Shown here in pieces: positions 31,270-37,961 of a stretch of DNA of 37,961 nt. Numbering within the stretch: the first letter of the stretch is position 1; every line of letters begins with the position of its first letter. The stretch is from the NCBI GenBank assembly GCA_004299095.1, contig SCQQ01000070.1:1-37961 (forward strand), in the 5' to 3' direction. This stretch comes from Burkholderiaceae bacterium. GTDB lineage: Bacteria; Pseudomonadota; Gammaproteobacteria; Burkholderiales; Burkholderiaceae_C. A program made the translations under genes and the position numbers. The notes under the pieces are model-generated. The model saw only the letters and a program-made list of their open reading frames with translations, searched no databases and was not told the origin of the DNA.

Positions 31270-31878
31270 ATGACACGTCCCGAAAAGCCGTTGGAGTCGG
31301 CGCCGAAACTGGTGCTCGGATCGAGTTCCACCTACCGGCGCCAATTGCTTGAGCGGCTTGGTGTTCCGTTCATCGTGGACGCACCCGCGATCGACGAGAC
31401 GCCCGGCGCCGACGAAAAGCCGCGCACGCTCGCGCTGCGGCTTGCGCGCACCAAGGCCCGGCACGTGGCCGAGCGCCATCCGGAGGCCATCGTGATCGGC
31501 TCGGATCAGGTCGCCGATCTCGGTGGCCGGCCACTGGGCAAGCCCGGCGGTTTCGACAAGGCCAAAGCCCAGTTGCGGCGCATGAGCGGACAAGTCGTCA
31601 ACTTCTACACGGCACTCGCAGTGATCCGGCGCACGACGGGTTTCGAGGAAAACGTGGTGGCCCGAGCGAAAGTCAGATTCCGCACCCTGACGGACGGTGA
31701 AATCCAGCGCTATCTTCACATCGAGGAACCCTACGATTGCGCCGGCAGCGCCAAAAGCGAGGGGCTCGGCATCGCCTTGCTCGAATCGATCGAAAGCGAC
31801 GACCCCACCACGCTGATCGGTCTGCCGCTGATTCGCACGGCGCATCTGTTGCGGGCGGCCGGGCTGGCGCTGCCCTGA
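31270..31878 (+). CDS. yceF: Maf-like nucleotide pyrophosphatase, YceF type (7-methyl-GTP pyrophosphatase)
   Basis: A house-cleaning nucleotide pyrophosphatase. The 202-residue protein opens KLVLGSSSTYRRQLLERLG and has DETPGADE, the catalytic IGSDQV (Asp79), and the segment YDCAGSAKSEGLGIALLE with DDPTTLIGLPLI. The CAGS-KSEG wording marks the YceF subfamily, whose E. coli member prefers m7GTP, rather than YhdE. The start ATG 31270 is at the family position; the longer frame runs through the divergent DUF177 gene and is a shadow. In E. coli yceF also neighbours yceD and rluC. Confidence 0.93.
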   Translation: MTRPEKPLESAPKLVLGSSSTYRRQLLERLGVPFIVDAPAIDETPGADEKPRTLALRLARTKARHVAERHPEAIVIGSDQVADLGGRPLGKPGGFDKAKAQLRRMSGQVVNFYTALAVIRRTTGFEENVVARAKVRFRTLTDGEIQRYLHIEEPYDCAGSAKSEGLGIALLESIESDDPTTLIGLPLIRTAHLLRAAGLALP

Positions 31879-31908
31879 GGCTCGACACTCTCCCCTACCG
31901 GATCCATC

Positions 31909-32688
31909 GTGAACCACGCCTCAAGTCGCGGCCGGCTGTACCTGATCCCCACGCCGCTCGATCACGGTTGCAGCGAGCAAACCGCGCTGGACTGGGTTTT
32001 GCCGCACAGCACCATCGAACGGGCGGCACGGCTTCGCACCTGGATCTGCGAAAACGCCAAATCGGCACGCGCGTTCCTCAAGCGTGTGGATGGTCTGGTC
32101 CCGCTGGCGCTGCCCGTTCAGCAATTGGCCGTCACGGAGCTCGCGCACGCGTTGCACAAGAAAGGCGATCACGACGTCGTTTTCTCGCGCGGCGCTGCGG
32201 AACGACTTCTGCGTGCCGCGCTCGACGGCAACGACATTGGCCTGCTGAGCGAAGCCGGCATGCCGGCCCTCGCCGACCCCGGCAGTTCGGTGGTGCGCGC
32301 CGCACATGAATTGGGAATCGCGGTGGTGCCGATGACCGGTCCGATTTCCATCGGCCTCGCCTTGGCCGCAAGCGGTTTCAACGGCCAGAACTTCGCTTTC
32401 ATCGGCTACCTGCCGCGCCCCGGCAGCGAGCGCGCCGGTTACATCCAGACAATCGAGAAGCGCGCGCTTGCAACCGGACAAGCGCAACTGTTCATCGAAA
32501 CGCCGTACCGCAACGTGGCGCTGCTGGAAGCACTCCTGCACACACTCAAACCCGACACGCGCTTGTGCGTGGCGGCCGGTCTGACGCTGCCACACGCCGC
32601 CGTCTGGAGCGGCTCCGTGGCCGAATGGCGCGCCAAGCCCGTACCTTCCCACATGGATTTGCCGGCCGTCTTTGCGATCAGCCGTTGA
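31909..32688 (+). CDS. SAM-dependent methyltransferase, tetrapyrrole methylase (RsmI-like) family
   Basis: A 259-residue protein of the tetrapyrrole methylase fold. It begins GRLYLIPTPL and contains GLLSEAGMPALADPGSSVVRAAHELG, close to the RsmI motif SDAGTPLISDPG, then VVPMTGPISIGLALAASGF, FAFIGYLPRP and LFIETPYRN. It is therefore related to the 16S rRNA 2'-O-methyltransferase RsmI, but the N-terminal half (LDWVLPHSTIERAARLRTWICENAKSARAFLKRV) differs, so it is likely a paralogue with an unknown substrate. It follows yceF by 30 bp and converges on the S49 peptidase gene. Confidence 0.88.
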   Translation: MNHASSRGRLYLIPTPLDHGCSEQTALDWVLPHSTIERAARLRTWICENAKSARAFLKRVDGLVPLALPVQQLAVTELAHALHKKGDHDVVFSRGAAERLLRAALDGNDIGLLSEAGMPALADPGSSVVRAAHELGIAVVPMTGPISIGLALAASGFNGQNFAFIGYLPRPGSERAGYIQTIEKRALATGQAQLFIETPYRNVALLEALLHTLKPDTRLCVAAGLTLPHAAVWSGSVAEWRAKPVPSHMDLPAVFAISR

Positions 32689-32709
32689 TCGGACGCAGCG
32701 CGGCCTTCC

Positions 32710-33672
32710 TCAGCGCAGCGTCGGCACCATCCCCAAGGCGTGCACCGCCCCGGCGCCGATGGCGGCGCCCAGACGTTTGGCAAAACGCTCGGCAATGCTC
32801 GATTTGTTGGTGTAATCAACCAGCTTGCTGGCGCCCACCACGTCCCGTGCCACCGAATCCTCGCTGCCCAATTGGTCCGCCAGGCCCAGTTTGATGGCTT
32901 GGTCGCCGGTCCAGAACAGTCCGCTGAAGGTCTCCGGCGTGATCTTCAGGCGGTTGCCGCGGCCTTTCTTGACCGCGTCGATGAACTGGCCGTGGATGTC
33001 GTCCAACAGACTCTGCGCGAATTCGCGCTGCTGCGGCGTGACCGGGCTGAATGGGTCGAGGAAGCCTTTGTTCTCGCCCGACGTGTAAAGACGCCGCTCG
33101 ATGCCCAGTTTGTTCATGGCATCGACAAACCCGAAGCCATTCATCAGCACGCCGATGCTGCCCACGATACTGGCTTTGTTGACGAAAATCTGATCGGCCG
33201 CAGACGCGATGTAGTACGCCGCCGAAGCGCAGGTTTCTTCGACAACGGCGTAAATCGGTTTCTTGTATTTGGCCCGCAAGCGCCAGATTTCATCGTTGAT
33301 CAGGCCGGCCTGAACCGGGCTGCCGCCGGGCGAATTGATCAACAAGATCAGCGCCTTGGTGTCGCTATCGGCCAATGCGTCGCGCATGGCTGGCAGGATG
33401 TTCGCCGCGCTCGCGTCGGTGTCATCCGCGATTTCGCCGCGAATCGAGACCACGGCCGTGTGCGGGCCAGGAGCCGTATTGGAGATGCTGCGATCGGAAA
33501 TGAAAGCCCAGATCAGCACCGCAAACAGCGCGATCCAGATCACGCTCTTGAACATGCGCCAGCGGCGGGCAGCGCGCCTTTCCTTGACACCCGCCAACAG
33601 CAGTTTCTCGATGGCCGCGCGCTCCCAGGGCACGCTCCTGCTGTTCAAGCCGATTTCATCACCCGACGCCAT
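32710..33672 (-). CDS. S49 family signal-peptide-peptidase-like protein (SppA type)
   Basis: A membrane serine peptidase that degrades cleaved signal peptides or other membrane peptides. The 320-residue short (single-domain) form has one N-terminal transmembrane helix (about 41-58, SVIWIALFAVLIWAFIS), the motif NSPGGSPVQAGLI, the catalytic Ser region EETCASAAYYIASAADQI with IVGSIGVLMNGF, and a Lys in VKKGRGNRLK as the likely partner of the dyad. The start ATG 33672 has GAGG 9 nt upstream. It follows the Rieske gene after 72 bp in the rluC set. Confidence 0.92.
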   Translation of the reverse strand: MASGDEIGLNSRSVPWERAAIEKLLLAGVKERRAARRWRMFKSVIWIALFAVLIWAFISDRSISNTAPGPHTAVVSIRGEIADDTDASAANILPAMRDALADSDTKALILLINSPGGSPVQAGLINDEIWRLRAKYKKPIYAVVEETCASAAYYIASAADQIFVNKASIVGSIGVLMNGFGFVDAMNKLGIERRLYTSGENKGFLDPFSPVTPQQREFAQSLLDDIHGQFIDAVKKGRGNRLKITPETFSGLFWTGDQAIKLGLADQLGSEDSVARDVVGASKLVDYTNKSSIAERFAKRLGAAIGAGAVHALGMVPTLR

Positions 33673-33744
33673 GGAATCCAACCTCGCTGCCAAAAAGCGT
33701 GGATGTTAGGGCACAACGTGGCAACCCGCGCACGACTGGACCTT

Positions 33745-34143
33745 TCAACCGAAATCAACCGGCCGAATCCTCTCGGTCGGCTGCCAGAAGACCTGGCCCG
33801 CGGATTCGGTCAGCTCAATCTTCTGCAGTCCACCCCGACACGGTCCATCGACACCTGCGCCGCTGTCGGGCGCATAGACGGCACCGTGTGCGGCGCAAAT
33901 CAGCCACTGCCCGCTGGCATCGAAAACGCGATTGGGCAGCAGATCCAACTCCAACGCCACGTGGGTACAACGGTTCAGGTACGCGTGGACCTGGCCGTTG
34001 TAGCGGATCGCAAATGCGCGCAAGCAATCGCGGCCGCACTGGACGTCGAAGGGCACCGCCAAGCCGCCGTCCACGAGCTCGGCGGATGCGCACAGCGCAA
34101 CCGGAGGGAACCGCATCGGCTCCGCGGCCCCGGCCTCTTCCAT
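33745..34143 (-). CDS. Rieske [2Fe-2S] domain-containing protein
   Basis: A 132-residue stand-alone Rieske ferredoxin-like protein. It carries both cluster motifs: CTH (Cys59, His61) and CAAH (Cys83, His86), with 21 residues between them. It has no signal peptide or membrane anchor, so it is cytosolic. Its redox partner is unknown. The start ATG 34143 comes just after the HAD gene stop (2-base gap) with GAGG overlapping that stop; a second ATG at 34116 is also possible. It sits in the rluC-HAD-Rieske-S49 series. Confidence 0.9.
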   Translation of the reverse strand: MEEAGAAEPMRFPPVALCASAELVDGGLAVPFDVQCGRDCLRAFAIRYNGQVHAYLNRCTHVALELDLLPNRVFDASGQWLICAAHGAVYAPDSGAGVDGPCRGGLQKIELTESAGQVFWQPTERIRPVDFG

Positions 34144-34145
34144 CC

Positions 34146-34808
34146 TCAAACCCGCGCCTCCAGCCATGCGCGCAAATCAGGAACCGAGCGCGCCACGAAC
34201 AAGGCGCCCAGCGCATCCAGATCTTCCGAGCGATGCGCGCCGTAGCTCACGCCCACGCTCGCACAGCCGGCGTTGCGCGCCATTTCCAGGTCGTGGCTGG
34301 TGTCGCCGATCATCAGCGTGCGCTCGGGCGGCGCGCCGAATTCGCGCATCAGTTCCAGCAGCATGCGCGGATTGGGCTTTCCTGCCGTCTCGTCGGCCGT
34401 GCGCGAGCCATCGAACAAACCACTCAAGGCGCGCGAGGTCAGCACTTCGTCCAGGCCGCGGCGGCTTTTCCCCGTGGCCACCGCCAAATGACAGCCTTTC
34501 TGCCGCAGTTCCCGAATCAGCGGCAACACCCCTGCGAACAAGCTGATGTCGTTCTGGTGCGCCAGGTAGTGCTCGCGATAGCGGGCGCCGAGCGCGACAT
34601 ATTTTTCCCGCGGAATGTCGGGCGCCACACGCGCCAGCGCCGGCCCAAGCGACAGGCCGATCACGAACGCGGCGTCCTGCGCGCTCGGGCGCGCGCCGCC
34701 GACATCGACGACGGCTTCCTGAATGCAGCGCGCAATGATGGCGGTGGAGTCGAACAACGTGCCATCCCAGTCGAAGCAAATCAAATCGAAACGATGGAGA
34801 TCATTCAT
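34146..34808 (-). CDS. HAD-IA family hydrolase (phosphoglycolate-phosphatase-like)
   Basis: A 220-residue haloacid dehalogenase phosphatase. Motif I is DWDGTLFD with the nucleophile Asp13 and acid Asp15; motif II/III is VATGKSRRGLDEVL; motif IV is MIGDTSHDLEMARNAG. The cap segment (FVIGLSLGPALARVAP onward) fits the Gph/PgpB type. The substrate is not certain. The start ATG 34808 overlaps the rluC stop by ATGA, so it is translated with rluC. Longer frames upstream lie inside rluC. Confidence 0.92.
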   Translation of the reverse strand: MNDLHRFDLICFDWDGTLFDSTAIIARCIQEAVVDVGGARPSAQDAAFVIGLSLGPALARVAPDIPREKYVALGARYREHYLAHQNDISLFAGVLPLIRELRQKGCHLAVATGKSRRGLDEVLTSRALSGLFDGSRTADETAGKPNPRMLLELMREFGAPPERTLMIGDTSHDLEMARNAGCASVGVSYGAHRSEDLDALGALFVARSVPDLRAWLEARV

Positions 34809-35782
34809 CCGGTATTTGTCCCGAAGTCGGGCGGTAGCGGCAAGTCGGCCGGCAGCGGCGCTTCCAGCCATACGGTCTGTGCCGTTGCGGGGTGCGTGCA
34901 TTGCATTTTCCAGGCATGCAGAAACATGCGCTTCAAACCGTTTTTTCCCAAACTCTTGTTGCGCTCGAACAAACCATACTTGTCGTCGCCGGCAATCGGA
35001 AAGCCTTGCGCGCTCAGGTGCACGCGAATCTGGTGTGTGCGCCCGGTCTTGAGCGTCACTTCAAGCAGGGTGAAACCCGGCCAGCGCGTCCGCACCCTGA
35101 CCAGCGTGAGCGCGCGCATCGCGTTCGGATCGGTCGCGGCCACCACTTTCACCCGGCGCTCCCCGCTCGGCAGCAGATAGCGCGCCAGCGGCTGGTCCAG
35201 CACCTTGAGGCGCTCCGGCCACTCGCCCAGCACCAGCGCCAGGTAGGTTTTGCGGATCTGGCGCTCGCGAAATTGCGCTTGCAAGGTCCTCAAGGCGCTG
35301 CGCTTCTTGGCCAGCAGCAAGACACCGCTGGTGGCGCGATCCAGTCGATGCACCAGCTCGAGCGTGCGCAATTCGGGCCGAGCGCGGCGCAACTGTTCGA
35401 TCACGCCGAAACTGACGCCGGACCCCCCATGCACGGCCACGCCCGCGGGTTTGTCCACGGCGAGCAGCCACGCATCCTCCAGCAAGACCGGAAACTCCCG
35501 CCCCGGTATGTGGGTGGTGTCGCTCTCGGGCGCACGCCGCAGCGGCGGGATGCGTACCACATCGCCGGCGGCGACGCGGGTCTCAGCCGACGCCCGGCGC
35601 TTGTTCACGCGCACCGCGCCAGTGCGAATCACGCGATAGATGTGGGTCTTGGGCACCCCCTTGACGATGCGAAACAGGAGATTGTCGAGGCGCTGACCAC
35701 CGCTGTCATCGTCCACCACCACGTGCTGGACCGGGAGCCGGCCGTCGGGTGCCCCGCCCTCACTCGCATCTATAATCGGCAT
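34805..35782 (-). CDS. rluC: 23S rRNA pseudouridine synthase, RluC/RluD family
   Basis: Converts uridines of 23S rRNA to pseudouridine; E. coli RluC modifies U955, U2504 and U2580. The 325-residue protein has an N-terminal S4 domain (RLDNLLFRIVKGVPKTHIYRVIRTG, 31-55) and a pseudouridine synthase domain with the catalytic Asp148 in VHRLDRATSGVLLLAKK and the KTGRTHQIRVHL motif. It lies divergent from rne, as in E. coli. That synteny favours the RluC name over RluD. Confidence 0.93.
   Translation of the reverse strand: MPIIDASEGGAPDGRLPVQHVVVDDDSGGQRLDNLLFRIVKGVPKTHIYRVIRTGAVRVNKRRASAETRVAAGDVVRIPPLRRAPESDTTHIPGREFPVLLEDAWLLAVDKPAGVAVHGGSGVSFGVIEQLRRARPELRTLELVHRLDRATSGVLLLAKKRSALRTLQAQFRERQIRKTYLALVLGEWPERLKVLDQPLARYLLPSGERRVKVVAATDPNAMRALTLVRVRTRWPGFTLLEVTLKTGRTHQIRVHLSAQGFPIAGDDKYGLFERNKSLGKNGLKRMFLHAWKMQCTHPATAQTVWLEAPLPADLPLPPDFGTNTG
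35771..35776 (+). promoter_or_regulatory. Candidate rne promoter (minus-10)
   Basis: TATAAT on the plus strand lies over the first codons of the divergent rluC. A matching minus-35 is not clear (GGTGCC at 17 bp). If used, rne would have a leader of about 570 nt. An extended minus-10-like TGGTACAAA at 35787-35794 is an alternative. Confidence 0.3.
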
Positions 35783-36354
35783 CGCTGGTACAAAAGACCG
35801 TCACGGTTGAACGAAGGGCACAAACCATGCGCCCCGAAACGCAAGTCTAAAACGACACGCCGAACGGGCAGACGAACCAGCAAAAGCCGTGATGCCGCCG
35901 CTGCAAACCAGGCGCGCAACCACACCGTTGCGACGCAGAATTTCAACAGAACAGTCGGCACGGCGAAATCCTGAACACGAATTTCTGCAACGCGCGAACC
36001 GCCAACAAGATGGTTCGTGCGTGCTGACCAGAACAAGACGCCCCAAGGCATGATTTTTACTGCCACCCTTCCGGGTGGGTCATTGCCGGCGATGCCCATG
36101 ATCGCCGGAGCAGGCCGTACCGGCCCGCACACGAACGCCACGCGAGTTGCCAAACACGCGGGACGTCTGCGTGCATGCAAAAAGCATGACATCGATGGCA
36201 CTGGCCACACCAGCCTGCGGTTCGCGACTGCGCTGCAACGCGCGTGCCGTCCCGCGGCCTTTTTATTTCGTGTTCCGGATTTTGACGTGCGACGGCCCCA
36301 ACCCGGCGCGGCGGCACAACCAAAACCCGTTTTGAACCTAAAGGAAACCGCATC
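35783..36354 (+). promoter_or_regulatory. Long structured leader of rne
   Basis: 572 bp separate rluC from rne and hold no supported gene; the short frames here lack codon bias or motifs. Three perfect hairpins can be read: CCACCC-TTCC-GGGTGG (36063-36078), an 8-bp stem CCGGCGAT/ATCGCCGG with a 7-base loop (36086-36108), and CATGC-AAAAA-GCATG (36174-36188). A GCCG/CGGC stem followed by CTTTTTATTT (36246-36268) is AU-rich in an otherwise GC-rich stretch. E. coli rne has a 361-nt hairpin leader bound by RNase E for autoregulation; a similar role here is inferred from position and structure. The ribosome binding site AAGGAA is at 36341-36346. Confidence 0.55.
36246..36268 (+). terminator. Terminator-like stem with U-tract in the rne leader
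   Basis: A short GCCG/CGGC stem with a 5-base loop, then CTTTTTATTT. The stem is too short for a strong terminator, but the tract would suit attenuation or an RNase E cleavage site. It lies about 90 bp upstream of the rne start. Confidence 0.3.
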
Positions 36355-37961
36355 ATGAAACGGATGCTGATCAACGCGACGCAGCCTGAAGAGTGCCGCC
36401 TCGCCATTGTCGATGGACAAAAACTGCTCGACTACGAGATCGAGATCACCGGCCGAGAACACCGCAAAGGCAACGTCTACAAAGCTGTGGTCACGCGCAT
36501 CGAGCCCTCGCTCGAGGCCTGCTTCGTTGATTACGGCGAAGAGCGCCACGGTTTTTTGCCGTTCAAGGAAATTTCGCGCGAATATTTCGCCACCGACGTT
36601 CCTGTCGGGCAGGCCAAGATCGAAGACGCCATCCGGGATGGCCAGGAACTGCTGGTCCAGGTCGAGAAGGAAGAACGCGGCAACAAGGGTGCCGCGCTCA
36701 CCACCTTCATCAGCCTCGCGGGCCGCTACGTGGTGCTGATGCCCAACAATCCGCGCGGCGGTGGCGTGAGCCGCCGCATCGACGGCGATGACCGCGCCAA
36801 GCTGAAAGATGCGCTGGGCGAACTGGAATATCCGCGCGGCATGAGCATCATCGCGCGCACGGCGGGCATCGGCCGCAGCAGCGCCGAGTTGCAATGGGAT
36901 TTGAACTACCTGCTGAAACTCTGGGATGCCATTGATTCCGCTGCCAGGGCCGGCAAGGGCGCGTTCCTGATCTATCAGGAAAGCAACCTCGTCATTCGTG
37001 CGATTCGCGACTATTTCCGCGACGATATCGGCGACATCCTGATCGATACCGACGATGTGCATGAGCAGGCGTTCCAGTTCATGAGCCATGTGATGCCGGA
37101 GCAGGCGCCCAAGGTGAAGCGCTATCGCGACGACGCGCCGCTGTTCTCGCGCTTCCAGATCGAACACCAGATCGAAAGCGCCTACAGTCGCACGGTGATC
37201 CTGCCGGCCGGGGGCTCGGTCGTGATCGACCGCGCCGAAGCGCTGGTGGCCATCGACGTCAATTCGGCGCGCGCCATCAAAGGCGGCGACATCGAGGAAA
37301 CCGCGACCAAGACCAACCTGGAAGCGGCCGATGAAGTGGCACGCCAGCTGCGCCTGCGCGATCTGGGCGGCCTGATCGTGATCGACTTCATCGACATGGA
37401 AGAAAGCCAGAACCGGCGCGAAGTGGAAAACCGCTTGCGCGACGCGTTGCGGGAAGATCGCGCACGCGTGCAGTTCGGCAGCATCTCCAAGTTCGGCCTG
37501 ATGGAAATGAGCCGCCAGCGCCTGAAGCCCGCGCTGTCCGAGGGCGCTTCCATCCTGTGCCCGCGCTGCGGCGGCGCCGGTCACGTGCGCGACACCGAAT
37601 CGTCGGCGCTGCAAATCCTGCGCATCATCCAGGAAGAGTCCATGAAGGACAACACCGCCGCCGTGAACGCACAGGTGCCGGTCGACGTGGCCAGTTTCCT
37701 GCTGAATGAAAAGCGCTCGGAGATCACCAAGATCGAGTTGCGCCAGCGCGTCAATGTCACGCTGATTCCGAACAAGACGCTGGAAACGCCGCATTACAAG
37801 CTGGAGCGCCTGAAATACGACGACCCGCGCCTGGACAACCTCGATGCCAGCTACAAGTTGGCCGATGAAGACGAGGACGAGACCACCGTCACGCGGCGCA
37901 GCAACGAACCCACGAACCGCCAACAGCCCGTGATCAAGGGCGTGATTCGCGATACGCCCGT
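36355..37961 (+). CDS. rne: Ribonuclease E (5' part, runs off window)
   Basis: The main endonuclease for mRNA decay and rRNA/tRNA processing and the core of the degradosome. 535 codons are visible, covering the whole catalytic half. It begins MKRMLINATQPEECRLAIVDGQ, then an S1 domain (about 36-120), the 5' sensor/RNase H regions, the magnesium ligands Asp301 (AIDVNSARA) and Asp344 (IVIDFIDM), and the zinc link Cys402/Cys405 (CPRCGGAG), all two residues short of E. coli numbering. The C-terminal scaffold begins near the edge and is missing. The start ATG has AAGGAA 8 nt upstream. RNase G is less likely because of the acidic segment after the catalytic part (DEDEDETTVTRR). Confidence 0.95.
   Translation, partial: MKRMLINATQPEECRLAIVDGQKLLDYEIEITGREHRKGNVYKAVVTRIEPSLEACFVDYGEERHGFLPFKEISREYFATDVPVGQAKIEDAIRDGQELLVQVEKEERGNKGAALTTFISLAGRYVVLMPNNPRGGGVSRRIDGDDRAKLKDALGELEYPRGMSIIARTAGIGRSSAELQWDLNYLLKLWDAIDSAARAGKGAFLIYQESNLVIRAIRDYFRDDIGDILIDTDDVHEQAFQFMSHVMPEQAPKVKRYRDDAPLFSRFQIEHQIESAYSRTVILPAGGSVVIDRAEALVAIDVNSARAIKGGDIEETATKTNLEAADEVARQLRLRDLGGLIVIDFIDMEESQNRREVENRLRDALREDRARVQFGSISKFGLMEMSRQRLKPALSEGASILCPRCGGAGHVRDTESSALQILRIIQEESMKDNTAAVNAQVPVDVASFLLNEKRSEITKIELRQRVNVTLIPNKTLETPHYKLERLKYDDPRLDNLDASYKLADEDEDETTVTRRSNEPTNRQQPVIKGVIRDTP

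Noticed and set aside
36017-36358. 113-codon plus-strand frame in the rne leader
   Set aside because: It spans the hairpins, overlaps the rne start and has no recognisable protein features; a leader peptide cannot be fully excluded.
35770-37923. 717-codon minus-strand frame opposite rne
   Set aside because: Shadow of the conserved rne coding region; the long open frame follows from GC-rich third positions.

Overview
The window is a GC-rich, gene-dense stretch of a bacterial chromosome that looks like a betaproteobacterium of the order Burkholderiales. This rests on gene order (rne/rluC, the fab cluster running into rpoE-rseA-rseB-degQ, then lepA-lepB-DUF4845-rnc-era-recO), on a lysine/alanine-rich RpoD tail, and on GlyA active-site wording ([14 protein letters not shown]) that I associate with Comamonadaceae-like relatives. 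A genus cannot be assigned. I see no rRNA, tRNA, IS element, prophage, CRISPR array or obvious transferred island; base composition and codon use look uniform.

Layout. 1-627 is the 5' part of a minus-strand DUF349 gene, divergent from glyA-nrdR (869-2590, plus). A zinc histone-deacetylase-like enzyme (2733-3734, minus) faces nrdR. A plus-strand set follows: MoxR ATPase, DUF58 protein and membrane transglutaminase (3787-7826), then the lipoprotein murein transglycosylase MltB (7845-9038).

From 31243 down to 9053 almost 22 kb is read without interruption on the minus strand. In transcription order it holds DUF177/YceD, rpmF, plsX, fabH, fabD, fabG, acpP, fabF, a YgfX-like membrane protein, rpoE, rseA, rseB, degQ, lepA, lepB, a DUF4845 protein, rnc, era, recO, dnaG, rpoD and a flavodoxin-like protein. 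This joins membrane lipid synthesis, the envelope stress sigma factor with its anti-sigma factors and protease, protein export, RNA processing and ribosome assembly, replication priming and the main sigma factor.

The right end has plus-strand yceF-type Maf and a tetrapyrrole-methylase-family protein, then minus-strand rluC, a HAD phosphatase, a Rieske protein and an S49 peptidase. rne starts at 36355 and leaves the window, preceded by a 572-base gene-free leader with three perfect hairpins and an AU-rich tract. That leader is the best candidate here for unexplained regulatory structure.

Most of the window is conserved housekeeping DNA, and I do not see a convincing undescribed multi-gene system. 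The points most worth a second look are the rne leader, the histone-H1-like tail on RpoD, the YgfX-like gene sitting with rpoE, a possible sigma-E promoter at the end of fabF, and dnaG-rpoD following recO.
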